Assembly: GCA_016196755.1 (NCBI GenBank)
Contig: JACPXC010000007.1
Location: forward strand, 186,001 to 250,000
Direction of reading: 5' to 3'
DNA length: 64,000 nt
Source of the DNA: Elusimicrobiota bacterium
GTDB taxonomy: Bacteria > Elusimicrobiota > Elusimicrobia > UBA1565
Made by a program: the position numbers and the translations under genes. The notes beneath the pieces were generated by a model. It worked only from the letters and a program-made list of their open reading frames with translations, was not told where the DNA came from and ran no database searches. Positions 37,394-46,837 of the stretch are shown one piece after another (position 1 is the stretch's first letter; each line of letters opens with the position of its first letter).

Positions 37394-38737
37394 CCTGAAC
37401 TTCTTCGACACGGCCTTGAGCGCGCCGTCCAGCGCCGCGAGGAACCGGTCGAGCTCCGGATACGAAATGGTCAGCGCCGGCTCGAGCCGCAAAGTCCGCG
37501 CGTTGATGTAGGTCCCGCTGATGAGGATCTGACGCCCAAAGAGCTCCTTGGCCACCGCGTAGCCCACCTCGTGGCTGACGAACTCCATGCCGAGCATGAG
37601 ACCTCGCCCGCGCGCCACAAGCATCGCCTTCGGCCAGCGCTTGATGGCGCGCCTGAGGCCCTTGAGCAGATAGGCGCCCTTCTCGCCGGCCTGTTTAGGC
37701 AGCCCCTCCTCCAGCAGCACGTTGATGGTAGCGATGGCCGCCGCGCAGCAGACCGGATTGCCGCCGAAGGTCGTGGTGTGGAGGAAGGGGTTATCGATGT
37801 AGCGCTCCCAGGTCTTCTTCGTCCCCACGCAGGCGCCGATGGGCATCACGCCGCCGCCCAGGCCCTTGCCGAGCGCCATGAGGTCGGGCGCCACCCCGTC
37901 GTGCTCGCAGGCGAACATCTTCCCCGAGCGGCCCATCCCGGATTGGATCTCGTCGAACACCAGCATCGCCCCGTACTTGTCGCAGAGCTCGCGGGCCGCG
38001 GCCAGATAGCCGGGCGGGGCCACGTTGATGCCGCCCTCGCCTTGGATGGGTTCTAGGACCACGGCCGCCACGCGGTCGCCGGAGAAGTCGGCCGACTCCA
38101 TCAGCGTCTTCAAGGCGTCCTTGTCGCCGAAGGGCACGTGAGACCAGTTGAGCAGCGGCAAGAACGGCTCGCGGAACACGGCCTTCGAGGTCCCGCCCAA
38201 CGAGCCCAGGCTCTTGCCGTGGAAGCCCCCGATGGCGCCGATGAAGCGCCGTCGCCCGGTGGTCAGCATCGCCATCTTGAGACAGCCCTCCACCGACTCG
38301 GTGCCGGAGTTGGTCAGAAAGGCGAACTGCAGGTCCCCGGGGGTGATGGCGGCCAGGAGGCGGGCCAGATAGGTGCGCAGGGGGTCGATGAGCTCCTGGG
38401 AGTGGATGGCCTGGCGCGAGAGTTGGTCGGTGACGGCCTTGAGCACTTTCGGGTGACGGTGGCCGGTGACGTAGATCCCGAAGCCCCCCAGCATGTCGAG
38501 GAACTCCTTGCCGTTGATGTCCTTAAACGATGCGCCGCCGTCCGACCACTCGACCGCCGTGTAGTCGGTGCTGACCGACTTGCGGTACTTGAGGAAGCCC
38601 GCGTTGACGTGCTCCTTCCAGTAGCCGATAGCCTCCCGCGTGACCCTGCGGCGCTCGGGCTCGCCGAGCGTCTTCTTGGCGATGAGCTCCAGCACGCGCG
38701 CCGAGGTCCGGCGCGCCTCCTCAAGGTCCTGTCGCAT
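37388..38737 (-). CDS. Class III PLP aminotransferase (putrescine aminotransferase-like)
   Basis: TNSGTESVEGCLKMAMLTTGRRRFIGAIGGFHGKSLGSL, LVFDEIQSGMGRSGKMFACEHDGVAPDLMALGKGLGGG. Confidence 0.88.
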   Translation of the reverse strand: MRQDLEEARRTSARVLELIAKKTLGEPERRRVTREAIGYWKEHVNAGFLKYRKSVSTDYTAVEWSDGGASFKDINGKEFLDMLGGFGIYVTGHRHPKVLKAVTDQLSRQAIHSQELIDPLRTYLARLLAAITPGDLQFAFLTNSGTESVEGCLKMAMLTTGRRRFIGAIGGFHGKSLGSLGGTSKAVFREPFLPLLNWSHVPFGDKDALKTLMESADFSGDRVAAVVLEPIQGEGGINVAPPGYLAAARELCDKYGAMLVFDEIQSGMGRSGKMFACEHDGVAPDLMALGKGLGGGVMPIGACVGTKKTWERYIDNPFLHTTTFGGNPVCCAAAIATINVLLEEGLPKQAGEKGAYLLKGLRRAIKRWPKAMLVARGRGLMLGMEFVSHEVGYAVAKELFGRQILISGTYINARTLRLEPALTISYPELDRFLAALDGALKAVSKKFRL

Positions 38738-38749
38738 GCGGCCTCCGGT

Positions 38750-39934
38750 TTACTTCAGCCAGCGGAACTCGAGCTCCCGGCCCGCCTCGAGGCTTTCGCC
38801 CTCCGGCGAGACCGCCAGGGCCTGGGCCCGGCAGGCCATCCCCAGCATCGCCGCCCCCTGCGGACGGATCGGCGTCAGCAGGAAGCGCCCTTCCTCCCGG
38901 CGGCAGGAGCAGAAGACGTAGTGGCGGCGCCCCTTCGTCCCGGGATACGGCTCGGCCAGGACCCCGCGCATATGATAGCTCGGCGGGCCGCCGCGGCGTC
39001 CCTGCAGGCCCTCGAGGGCCGGACGCACGAACTCCTCGGCGCAGAGCAGGGCCGCCACGGGGTTGCCGGGCAGGCCGAAGACGAGCGTGCGGCCGCGCGC
39101 GCCGAAGAGCAGCGGCTTTCCGGGCTTGATCGCCACGCCGTGGAAGAGCGTCGAGAACCCCAGCGACTCGAGCGCCGGCCGGGTCAGGTCGAAGTCCCCG
39201 GCCGACACGCCGCCGGTGACGACGAGGAGGTCGGTCCCCGACAGCGCCTTCTTCAGCGCGCGGCTCAGCGCCGCCGCGTCGTCGCGGGCGGCGGGCAGGG
39301 CGCGCACGCGCGCTCCCCAGCGCCCGAGCAGGCCCGAGAGCGCCGGACCGTTGGAGTCGCGCAGCGAGGTCCCCAGCTCGCTGCCGGTGGGCAGGACGGC
39401 GGCGCGCGGCCGCCGCACCACGCGGACGAACGGGAACCCCTGCGCGCAGAGCAGGGCGACCTCGTAGGCGCGCAGCGCAGCACCCGCGGACAGGAGCGGC
39501 GCGCCGCGCTTGACGTCCTCGCCCGCGTGGCGCACGTGCGTGCCGGGGCAGGCCTCGACGAAGACGCGGACCTCGCCGTTGACGCGGCGCGCGCACTCGT
39601 TCATGACGACGGTGTCCGCGCCGGGGGGCAGCGGCGCCCCCGTCATGATGGGGACGGCGGTGCCGCGGCGGACCTTCTCCTCCGCCAGCCCGCCGGCCGC
39701 CACGCGCCCGAGCACCCGCAGGACCGCCGGGCTCCCGGGCCCCGCGCCGCTCAGGTCGGCGGACCGGACCGCATAGCCGTCCATCGCCGAGTTGTCGAAG
39801 GCCGGCAGGTCCTCGCGCGCCCGCAGGTCCTCGGCCAGGACCCGGCCTAGGGCCCGCGCCGGCAGGACGGGCTCGGCATCCAGGGGCCGGGCGGCCCGCG
39901 CCACGGCGGCCTGCGCCTCGGCGAAGGGGATCAC
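38750..39934 (-). CDS. moeA: Molybdopterin molybdotransferase MoeA
   Basis: [78 protein letters not shown]. Confidence 0.93.
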   Translation of the reverse strand: MIPFAEAQAAVARAARPLDAEPVLPARALGRVLAEDLRAREDLPAFDNSAMDGYAVRSADLSGAGPGSPAVLRVLGRVAAGGLAEEKVRRGTAVPIMTGAPLPPGADTVVMNECARRVNGEVRVFVEACPGTHVRHAGEDVKRGAPLLSAGAALRAYEVALLCAQGFPFVRVVRRPRAAVLPTGSELGTSLRDSNGPALSGLLGRWGARVRALPAARDDAAALSRALKKALSGTDLLVVTGGVSAGDFDLTRPALESLGFSTLFHGVAIKPGKPLLFGARGRTLVFGLPGNPVAALLCAEEFVRPALEGLQGRRGGPPSYHMRGVLAEPYPGTKGRRHYVFCSCRREEGRFLLTPIRPQGAAMLGMACRAQALAVSPEGESLEAGRELEFRWLK

Positions 39935-40077
39935 GGCGCGTCGTCCTTGAGCCCGGCCTTGAACGCGTTGAGCGAACGCCCCAACGCGCGCGCGGCCTCG
40001 GGGATGCGCTTGGCCCCGAAGAGCAGCAGCGCGACGGCTGCGATGATGAGCAGCTCCCCCATCCCAAGATTAGGCAT
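39931..40077 (-). CDS. tatA: TatA-like Sec-independent translocase subunit (48 aa; absent from the ORF track)
   Basis: Translated by hand: [48 protein letters not shown]. Confidence 0.9.
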   Translation of the reverse strand: MPNLGMGELLIIAAVALLLFGAKRIPEAARALGRSLNAFKAGLKDDAP

Positions 40078-40516
40078 GACGGCCTCCCGGCCGCATCAGC
40101 GCGGCCTGCGCCAAACTGACGCGCGCCAGGGCGGCCGCGATGCGCCGCTCGGCCTCCACCACGTCGTCGTGGATCGCGCAAAGCCCTCTCCCCTCGCAGC
40201 CGCGCGGCTCGAGCAGGCAGGGGCGCCGCTCCAGCTCGGCGTCCTGCATCGCCGCCGCTACATCGGCCAGCGAGATCTCCTCGGGCGGCCGGGCCAGGGC
40301 GTAGCCGCCGCCCGGCCCGCGTGCCGAGCGCAGGAGACCTCGGCGCGTCAAGCGCTGGAACAGCTTGGCCAGGAAGCTCGGCGGCAGGCCCAAGTCGCGC
40401 GCGGCGGTCTCGACGAGGACCAGGCCCGAGCCGTGGCGGCCGGCGAGGTGGACGAGGCCGAGCATGGCGTAGCGCGCCGACTTCGGCAGACGGAGCATGC
40501 GGGCGAGCCGGTTCAT
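40070..40516 (-). CDS. Rrf2-family transcriptional regulator
   Basis: [25 protein letters not shown]...[42 protein letters not shown]...[14 protein letters not shown]. Confidence 0.88.
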   Translation of the reverse strand: MNRLARMLRLPKSARYAMLGLVHLAGRHGSGLVLVETAARDLGLPPSFLAKLFQRLTRRGLLRSARGPGGGYALARPPEEISLADVAAAMQDAELERRPCLLEPRGCEGRGLCAIHDDVVEAERRIAAALARVSLAQAALMRPGGRHA

Positions 40517-41097
40517 GCGCCCAGCCGCACGATGATCCCGCCGGCCACCGCCGCCTCCATCGCCACGGTGTTCGCCCCTGCCCGCACCACGAAGGCGGGC
40601 CGGCGCTGCTCGAGGATCAGCGCCGCCCCCGGCACCAGGCCCAGGCTCAAGAGGCGCTGGGCGTCCGGCGAGTCGGGCGCGCTCAGATAGGCTACGCGCC
40701 CGCCCTCGCCCTCGCGCAGGGCGTCGAGCGGCTTGAGGAGGGCCTCGCAGCGCTCGCGTCCCGAGGCGCAGCAGGCCCCGCCGGGGATCGCATGCCCGTG
40801 CGGGCATGAGCGCGGGTGGCCGAGCAAAGTGCAGATGGCGTCGGCCGTGCCGGCGCTTAGGACGTGCTCGAGGCGGCAGGCGTCTTCCTCGACGCCGGCC
40901 GGGCCCAGGGCCAGGACGTCGGTGAGCAGGCGCTCGGCCAGGCGCAGGCGGCGGATGACGTCGCCGGCGCGCTCCCGGTCGGCGGGGCTCAGCGCGCAGG
41001 ACAGACCCTCCTCCTCCTTGATCCACAGATGGGCCAGCGCCTCGTCGCGGGCTTCCTCCTCGGCGCTCGGCAGACGGAAGACCTTGGTTTCGCTCAT
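40513..41097 (-). CDS. DtxR metal-binding/dimerisation-like domain plus FeoA domain, no recognisable HTH
   Basis: RLAERLLTDVLALGPAGVEEDACRLEHVLSAGTADAICTLLGHPRSCPHGHAIPGG; C-terminal SH3-like DSPDAQRLLSLGLVPGAALILEQRRPAFVVRAGANTVAMEAAVAGGIIV. Confidence 0.8.
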   Translation of the reverse strand: MSETKVFRLPSAEEEARDEALAHLWIKEEEGLSCALSPADRERAGDVIRRLRLAERLLTDVLALGPAGVEEDACRLEHVLSAGTADAICTLLGHPRSCPHGHAIPGGACCASGRERCEALLKPLDALREGEGGRVAYLSAPDSPDAQRLLSLGLVPGAALILEQRRPAFVVRAGANTVAMEAAVAGGIIVRLGA

Positions 41098-41098
41098 C

Positions 41099-43021
41099 TC
41101 AGCCCCCAAAAGCGCGCCAGAGCGCGTTAACGGCGCCCGCCGCGCCCAGGGCGTAGGCCGTCACGAGCCCCGTGGTCCACGCCGACACCCTCCAGCCGTG
41201 CTCGCGCAGCGTCATCAGCCACTGCGCGAAGCAGGGCATAAATAGCGTGATCGTCACCAGGCTCACCGCCGTCTGCCGCGGATCGAGGTTGCCGGCGCGC
41301 TGCAGGTCGAAGAGGCCGGCGGCGCCGTAGTCGCGGCGCAAGAAACCCGTCAGGAGCGCTCCGGTGGCCTCGCGCGGCAGGCCCAGCCAGCCGGAGACCA
41401 GCGGCGAGGCGGCGCGCTCGAGGAAAGTCAGCCCGCCGGTCTTGTCGAGGACAAATAGCGCGAAGGTGGCCAGCACGAACATCGGGACGATCTCGGCCAG
41501 GTACCAGCGCAGGCGCGAGGCCACCTTGCGCGCCACGTTCCCCGCCTGGGGCAGGCGCATCGGCGGGATGTCGACGACAAAGCGCGGCGCCGCGCCGGGC
41601 ATGACCCGGGCCGCGGCCCAGCCCACGCCGAGTACTGTCGCCGCCATGACCGCCAGCCAGCAGAGCGGCACCGCCGTCCCCGAAGCGCCGGCCATGCCGA
41701 GGATGACGCCGAGCTGGGCCGAACAGGGGACCATCAAGGTCAGCAGGAACGAGACCAGCACGCGCTCACGGCGGGTCTCGAGGATGCGGGTCGTGACGAT
41801 GGCCATCGTGCCGCAGCCCAGCCCGAGGAGCACGGGGAGCACGGCCTTCCCGTTAAGGCCCATGGCGCGGAAGAGCCGGTCGGTGACCACCGAGAAGCGC
41901 GGCAGGTAGCCGGAGTCCTCCAGGACGCTGAAGGCGATGAAGAACGTGGCGACGATCGGCAGGATCAGGGCGAAGGCGTAGGTCAGCGCCATCGAGACCG
42001 CGCCGTAGGGGCCGACCAGGACCTCGCGCGCCAGCGGCCACGGCACCGCGGCCGAGACCAGCCGGCCGGCGGCGGGCGTCAGCCAGGCGCCGAAGACCCC
42101 CTCCTCGAGCGCCGACACCAAGGTCTGGGCTCCGAGCACGCCGACGAACCAATAGAGGGCGGCCAGGACCGCCAACGCCGCGACGGGGCCGGCGACGGGG
42201 TGCAGGCTCCAGCGCCCGGCCGCCTCGAGCCAGCCGCCCGTCGCCGCGCCGGGCGGCGCCCGGCGCACGCAGGCCGCCGCCAGCTCCGCGGCGCGCTCGC
42301 GGGCCGCCTGGAGGTACAAGAACGCCGGGCGGCGGGAGAACCGCGCGCGCTCGCGCTCCAGCGCGTCCAGGGCCGAGGGACCGAGCGCCGCGCCGCCCAG
42401 CGCGCGCCGCGCATCTCCCTCGGCGAGCAGAAGGGCCAGCGCGCGCGGGCGCAGAGCGGCCGGCAGCGCGTCGGCCACCCGCGCGGCGGCGGCGCCCAGC
42501 TCGGGCGGCAGCGGCGGCAGGGCGGCCGGCGCGGCGCGCTCGAGCGCCGCGCGCAGCGCGGCCAGGCCGCGGCCCTGGGTGGCCGCGGCGAGCAGCACCG
42601 GGATCCCCAAGGCCGCCGACAACGCCTCCACGTCGCTGGCCACCCCGCGCGCCTCGGCCTCGTCGGCGAGGTTGAGGACCAGGACCCCCGGCAGGGCCAG
42701 GCGCGCCAGGTCCAGGGCCAGGACCAGCGCGCCCTCGGGGTCGCAAGCGTCGGCCACCTGCACGAGGACGTCGGCACCGCCCCCAGCGAGCAGGTCGCGC
42801 GTCACCGCCTCGTCGTCGGTGCGCGCTTCCAGCGAGAACAGGCCGGGCGTGTCGATGACCTCGAGGCCTTCCGGCCCGGGGGCCGAACGCAGGTCGAGGG
42901 TCGTCCCCGAATAATTGGACACCGCCGCGTAGCGCCCGGTCAGCGCGTGGAACAGCACGGACTTGCCCACGTTGGGACGGCCCACCAGCGCGACGCGGAG
43001 AACCGGCGAAGCCACGGTCAT
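41099..43021 (-). CDS. feoB: Ferrous iron transporter FeoB
   Basis: VALVGRPNVGKSVLFHALTGRYAAVSNYSGTTLDLRSAPG, VIDTPGLFSL; GCGTMAIVTTRILETRRERVLVSFLLTLMVPCSAQLGVI. Confidence 0.93.
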   Translation of the reverse strand: MTVASPVLRVALVGRPNVGKSVLFHALTGRYAAVSNYSGTTLDLRSAPGPEGLEVIDTPGLFSLEARTDDEAVTRDLLAGGGADVLVQVADACDPEGALVLALDLARLALPGVLVLNLADEAEARGVASDVEALSAALGIPVLLAAATQGRGLAALRAALERAAPAALPPLPPELGAAAARVADALPAALRPRALALLLAEGDARRALGGAALGPSALDALERERARFSRRPAFLYLQAARERAAELAAACVRRAPPGAATGGWLEAAGRWSLHPVAGPVAALAVLAALYWFVGVLGAQTLVSALEEGVFGAWLTPAAGRLVSAAVPWPLAREVLVGPYGAVSMALTYAFALILPIVATFFIAFSVLEDSGYLPRFSVVTDRLFRAMGLNGKAVLPVLLGLGCGTMAIVTTRILETRRERVLVSFLLTLMVPCSAQLGVILGMAGASGTAVPLCWLAVMAATVLGVGWAAARVMPGAAPRFVVDIPPMRLPQAGNVARKVASRLRWYLAEIVPMFVLATFALFVLDKTGGLTFLERAASPLVSGWLGLPREATGALLTGFLRRDYGAAGLFDLQRAGNLDPRQTAVSLVTITLFMPCFAQWLMTLREHGWRVSAWTTGLVTAYALGAAGAVNALWRAFGG

Positions 43022-44409
43022 ATCCCCGCCGGCACCGGGGCGGGCTCAAAGCGCGCCTGGAAGAAGCGCAGCAGCTTCGGCTCGTGGGCGAAGCGCAGGC
43101 CCGGCAGGGAGGCGCGCCGCGCCCAGGTCTTGGCCACCCCGTCGGCGACGAAGTCGAGGTGGGTCTGGGTATAGACCCGGCGCGGCAGGGTCAGCCGGAC
43201 GAGCTCGAGGCTTACCGCGCGGTTGCGCCCTTCCTCGTCGCGCCCCGCCGAGACCACCCCGCGCTCCATCCCGCGCACGCCGCAGTCCTCGTAGATCCAC
43301 GCCGCCAAGGCCTGGGCCGGGAGGTCCTCGGGACCCAGGTGGGGCAGGAAGGCGTTGGCGTCGAGGAACACCCCGTGGCCGCCCACCGGCCGCACAAACG
43401 GGATGCCCGCCTCCTCGAGCCGGGCCGCCAGGTAGCGCACCTGGGCCACGCGGTGGGCGATCCACTCGTCCTGGACCATCTCCACGGCGCCCACCGCCAT
43501 CGCCTCGAGGTCGCGGCCGGCCAGGCCGCCGTAGGTGTGCAGTCCCTCGTAGACGACGCAGAGCTCGGCGGCCTTCTCGTAGAGCGCGGCGTCGCGCGTG
43601 GCGAGGAAGCCCCCGATGTTGACGTAGAGGTCCTTCTTGGCGCTGACGCAGACGGTGTCGGCGCTCGCGCACATCTCGCGCAGGATCCGGCGCACGCTCC
43701 AGCCCCGACAGGCCGCCTCGCGCTCCGAGATGAAGAAGGCGTTCTCGACGGCGCGCGCGCCGTCGATGACCACCATGATCTTCCGCGGCCGGCAGAACCC
43801 GGCGACCGCGCGCAGGTTCTCGAGCGACACGGGCTGGCCGCCGGCCAGGTTGACCGGGCAGCCGACCGTCACGTAGGGGACCTTCGCGGCGCCTACCCGC
43901 TCCACCAGCGCCGCGAGCTTGGCCAGGTCCACGTTTCCCTTAAACGGCGCCGTCGAGACGGGGTCATGGGCCTCGTCGACGATCACGTCCTCGAAGCGCG
44001 CCCCCGCCAGCTCCTGATGGACGCGCGTGGTCGTGAAGTACATGTTTCCCGGCACCGTGTCGCCGGGAGTGATCAGCGCCTTGGAGAGGAGGTTCTCGGC
44101 CCCGCGGCCCTGATGGGTGGGGACGACGAAAGGGTAGCCATAGACCTCGGAGACGGCGCCGGCGAAGCGCTCGAAGGAGCGGCTGCCCGCGTAGGCCTCG
44201 TCGCCCATCATGAGGGCGGCCCACTGGCGGTCGGTCATGGCGTTGGTGCCGCTGTCGGTGAGCAGGTCGATGTAGACGTCATCGGAGCGCAGCAGGAAGG
44301 TGTTGTAGCCGGCCGCGGCCAGGCGCCGGCAGCGTTCGCCGCGCTCGAGGAGGCGGATGGGTTCGACGGACTTGATGCGGTAGGGCTCCGGGATCAGGGA
44401 AGCTGTCAT
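43018..44409 (-). CDS. tnaA: Tryptophanase / beta-eliminating lyase
   Basis: IPEPYRIKSVEPIRLLERGERCRRLAAAGYNTFLLRSDDVYIDLLTDSGTNAMTDRQWAALMMGDEAYAGSRSF; YPFVVPTHQGRGAENLL; VCVSAKKDLYVNIGG. Confidence 0.92.
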   Translation of the reverse strand: MTASLIPEPYRIKSVEPIRLLERGERCRRLAAAGYNTFLLRSDDVYIDLLTDSGTNAMTDRQWAALMMGDEAYAGSRSFERFAGAVSEVYGYPFVVPTHQGRGAENLLSKALITPGDTVPGNMYFTTTRVHQELAGARFEDVIVDEAHDPVSTAPFKGNVDLAKLAALVERVGAAKVPYVTVGCPVNLAGGQPVSLENLRAVAGFCRPRKIMVVIDGARAVENAFFISEREAACRGWSVRRILREMCASADTVCVSAKKDLYVNIGGFLATRDAALYEKAAELCVVYEGLHTYGGLAGRDLEAMAVGAVEMVQDEWIAHRVAQVRYLAARLEEAGIPFVRPVGGHGVFLDANAFLPHLGPEDLPAQALAAWIYEDCGVRGMERGVVSAGRDEEGRNRAVSLELVRLTLPRRVYTQTHLDFVADGVAKTWARRASLPGLRFAHEPKLLRFFQARFEPAPVPAGI

Positions 44410-44421
44410 GCTTCCCTAGTA

Positions 44422-44436
44422 AGCAACGTTCTTGCC
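44422..44436 (-). promoter_or_regulatory. Sigma-54-type element upstream of tnaA-feo-moeA operon
   Basis: Minus strand GGCAAGAACGTTGCT. Confidence 0.65.
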
Positions 44437-44439
44437 GGA

Positions 44440-46329
44440 CTACGCGCCGGGGAATGCGGCCGGCTCTTCATCGCGCGCTCCCGTGGGGCTGCCGCTCCCG
44501 CGGCGGTCCTTAAACAGCATGACGGCCGTGCACTGGCCGGCTTGACGGGTCAGCGCGACCCGCGCGAAGCGCCGCTCGAAGACGCCGCGCATGCGGTCAT
44601 TGGAGGCGAGCATCTCGGCCGAGAAGCCTTCGAGCCCCTTTCGCTCGGCGATCCAGGCCAGGTAGTCGACCAGGAAGGAGCCCATTCCCCGGCCTTGGAA
44701 CTCGTCGTGGACGGTGAAGGCGGCCTCGGCCAGCCGGGAGCCGGGGATCGCGAAGTAGCGCGCCACCGCCACCAGCCGCTGGCGCGGGCGTTCCCCGACG
44801 AAGACGCCGACGGCGAAGGAGGTCGTGTTGTCGATCGCCACCAAGGCCTGGAACTCCTTCTCGGAGAGGCGCTTGAGGGGGACCCCGAAGCGCAGCCAGG
44901 TCGTCTCAGGGGACTGCGAGTAGAACAGCTCCTTGAGGCGCCGCTCATCGGTGGGCTTGAGCGGCCGGATAAAGGCCGGCGTCCCGCCGAAGTCCCGGCG
45001 CGTCTCCCACTGCACTTCGTAGCGCTCCCCCGCGGCGAGCACGTGCCCCGCGTCGAGCAAGCCCCAGCGCTTGGCGGCCGCGGCCAGCTCCGCCCGGAAG
45101 CCGGGATGCGCCACCCCGATGAGGGCCAGCGCGCGCTCGCGGATCGTCCGCCCCTTGAGCGCCGCGATGCCGTACTCGGTGACGACGAAGTCGACGTCGG
45201 CGCGCGTCGTGACGACGCCGGTCCCGGGCTCCAGCGCCGCGACGATCCGCGACACGGCGCCGCCCTTGGCGGTGGCCGGCAGGGCGATGATGGCCCGGCC
45301 GCCCTTGGCGCGCGCGGCCCCGCGCATGAAGTCGACCTGCCCGCCCACACCGCTATAGAAGCGATGCCCGAGCGAGTCGGCGGCCACCTGGCCGGTAAGG
45401 TCCACCTGGAGCGCCGAGTTGACGGCCGTCATGCGCTCGTTCTGGGCGATGACGAAGGGGTCGTTGGTGTGGTCGGTCGGGTGGAAGGCGAAGCGCGGGT
45501 CGCGGCCGACGGCCTCGTAGAGCCGCCGCGAGCCCAGGCAGAACGAGGTCACGACCTTGCCCGGGTGCAGGGTCTTGCGGCGGCCGTTCAACACGCCGGC
45601 CTCGAGCAGGGCCAGGACCCCGTCGGAGACCATCTCCGAGTGGATCCCGAGGTCCTTCTTGCCGCCCAGCCGCGCCAGGACGGCATCGGGGATGGCCCCG
45701 ATGCCGAGCTGGAGCGTGGCGCCGTCCTCGATGAGGCTGGCGGCGTAGCGCCCGATCCACAGCGCCGCCGCGGTGGGCGGGGCGGCAGGCAGCTCGCAGA
45801 GCGCCTCCTCCTTCTCGACGAAGGCGTCGAACGCGGACAGCGGCAAAGACGAGTCGCCCCCGGTCCAGGGCATGCGCGAGTTGACCTGGGCGACGACGTA
45901 GGGGGCCGTCTCCGCCGCCGCCTTGACGACGTCGACGGCCACCCCCAGGGAGACCCTCCCCCGGCGCGGCGGCGAGGTCATGACCAGCGCCGCGTCCAGA
46001 GGCATGCGCCCGGAGCGGAACATCCCCGGCACCTCCGAGAGGAAGCAGGGGGTATAGTCCGCCAGCCCCGCCCCCACCGCCTGGCGCACGTTGGCGCCGA
46101 TAAACAACGCGTTGTGGCGCAACCCGCCCTGGCGGCCCGCCTCCGCGTAGGGTGCCGCGCCGAGGGTCATGAGGTGCACGACCTCGGTATCGGAGAGCCC
46201 CGCGGCCCGCTCCGCCAGCGCCGACACGAGGTGCTGGGGCTCCCCCGCCCCCGAGCCGACGAACACCCGCTGGCCGGAGCCGACGGGCGCCAGCGCGACT
46301 CCTGCCGCTACGCCGCGCAAAGGCGCCAC
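44440..46329 (-). CDS. Acetyl-CoA hydrolase/CoA-transferase fused to C-terminal GNAT acetyltransferase domain
   Basis: RVFVGSGAGEPQHLVSAL..., IHSEMVSDGVLALLEAGVLNG, HRFYSGVGGQVDFMRGAARAKGGRAIIALPATAKGG; C-terminal FTVHDEFQGRGMGSFLVDYLAWIAERKGLEGFSAEML. Confidence 0.87.
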   Translation of the reverse strand: MAPLRGVAAGVALAPVGSGQRVFVGSGAGEPQHLVSALAERAAGLSDTEVVHLMTLGAAPYAEAGRQGGLRHNALFIGANVRQAVGAGLADYTPCFLSEVPGMFRSGRMPLDAALVMTSPPRRGRVSLGVAVDVVKAAAETAPYVVAQVNSRMPWTGGDSSLPLSAFDAFVEKEEALCELPAAPPTAAALWIGRYAASLIEDGATLQLGIGAIPDAVLARLGGKKDLGIHSEMVSDGVLALLEAGVLNGRRKTLHPGKVVTSFCLGSRRLYEAVGRDPRFAFHPTDHTNDPFVIAQNERMTAVNSALQVDLTGQVAADSLGHRFYSGVGGQVDFMRGAARAKGGRAIIALPATAKGGAVSRIVAALEPGTGVVTTRADVDFVVTEYGIAALKGRTIRERALALIGVAHPGFRAELAAAAKRWGLLDAGHVLAAGERYEVQWETRRDFGGTPAFIRPLKPTDERRLKELFYSQSPETTWLRFGVPLKRLSEKEFQALVAIDNTTSFAVGVFVGERPRQRLVAVARYFAIPGSRLAEAAFTVHDEFQGRGMGSFLVDYLAWIAERKGLEGFSAEMLASNDRMRGVFERRFARVALTRQAGQCTAVMLFKDRRGSGSPTGARDEEPAAFPGA

Positions 46330-46333
46330 GGCC

Positions 46334-46774
46334 TCAGCTCCCGGTCTCGAGGACCTTGAGGAGGTCGAGGGTCGTCACGATGCCCAGGAGCTTGCGGCCC
46401 TTGGTGATGAAGACGCGGTGGATGCGCCGGCGGCGCATGAGCCGGGCGAGCTCGGGCACCGGCGCGTCGGCGGAGGCCTCGATCGCCCCCGGCGTCATGA
46501 TGTCGGAGACCGTGGTGCGGTCGGGAGACTCCACATGGAAGCCCTCGGGCAGGCGCGCGACCGGCGCGATGAAGGACTCGCCGCCCTCCAGCTCATGGTG
46601 CACGAGGTCGCTCTTGGAGACCACGCCGACCAAGGCGCCCCCGCCGTCGACGACGGCCGCCCCGGAGATGCGCTTCTCGTCGAGCAGTCTTGCCAGCTCG
46701 CGCACCAGCATGTTGGGCCGTACCGTCACCACCTTCTTCTGCATGACGTCTCGCGCCGTCGCCGTCGTCTTCAT
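46334..46774 (-). CDS. Tandem CBS-domain protein
   Basis: TARDVMQKKVVTVRPNMLVRELARLLDEKRISGAAVVDGGGALVGVVSKSDLV...VSDIMTPGAIEASADAPVPELARLMRRRRIHRVFITKGRKLLGIVTTLDLL. Confidence 0.93.
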   Translation of the reverse strand: MKTTATARDVMQKKVVTVRPNMLVRELARLLDEKRISGAAVVDGGGALVGVVSKSDLVHHELEGGESFIAPVARLPEGFHVESPDRTTVSDIMTPGAIEASADAPVPELARLMRRRRIHRVFITKGRKLLGIVTTLDLLKVLETGS

Positions 46775-46837
46775 GGGACCTCCCTGGACGGATCGTTCCC
46801 CGGCCCCTGATGGATCCCCCAGGCGCCGCGGGGGCGC

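Noticed and set aside
43084-46359. 1091-aa plus-strand ORF
   Set aside because: Antisense to tnaA and the CoA-transferase-GNAT gene; shadow ORF.
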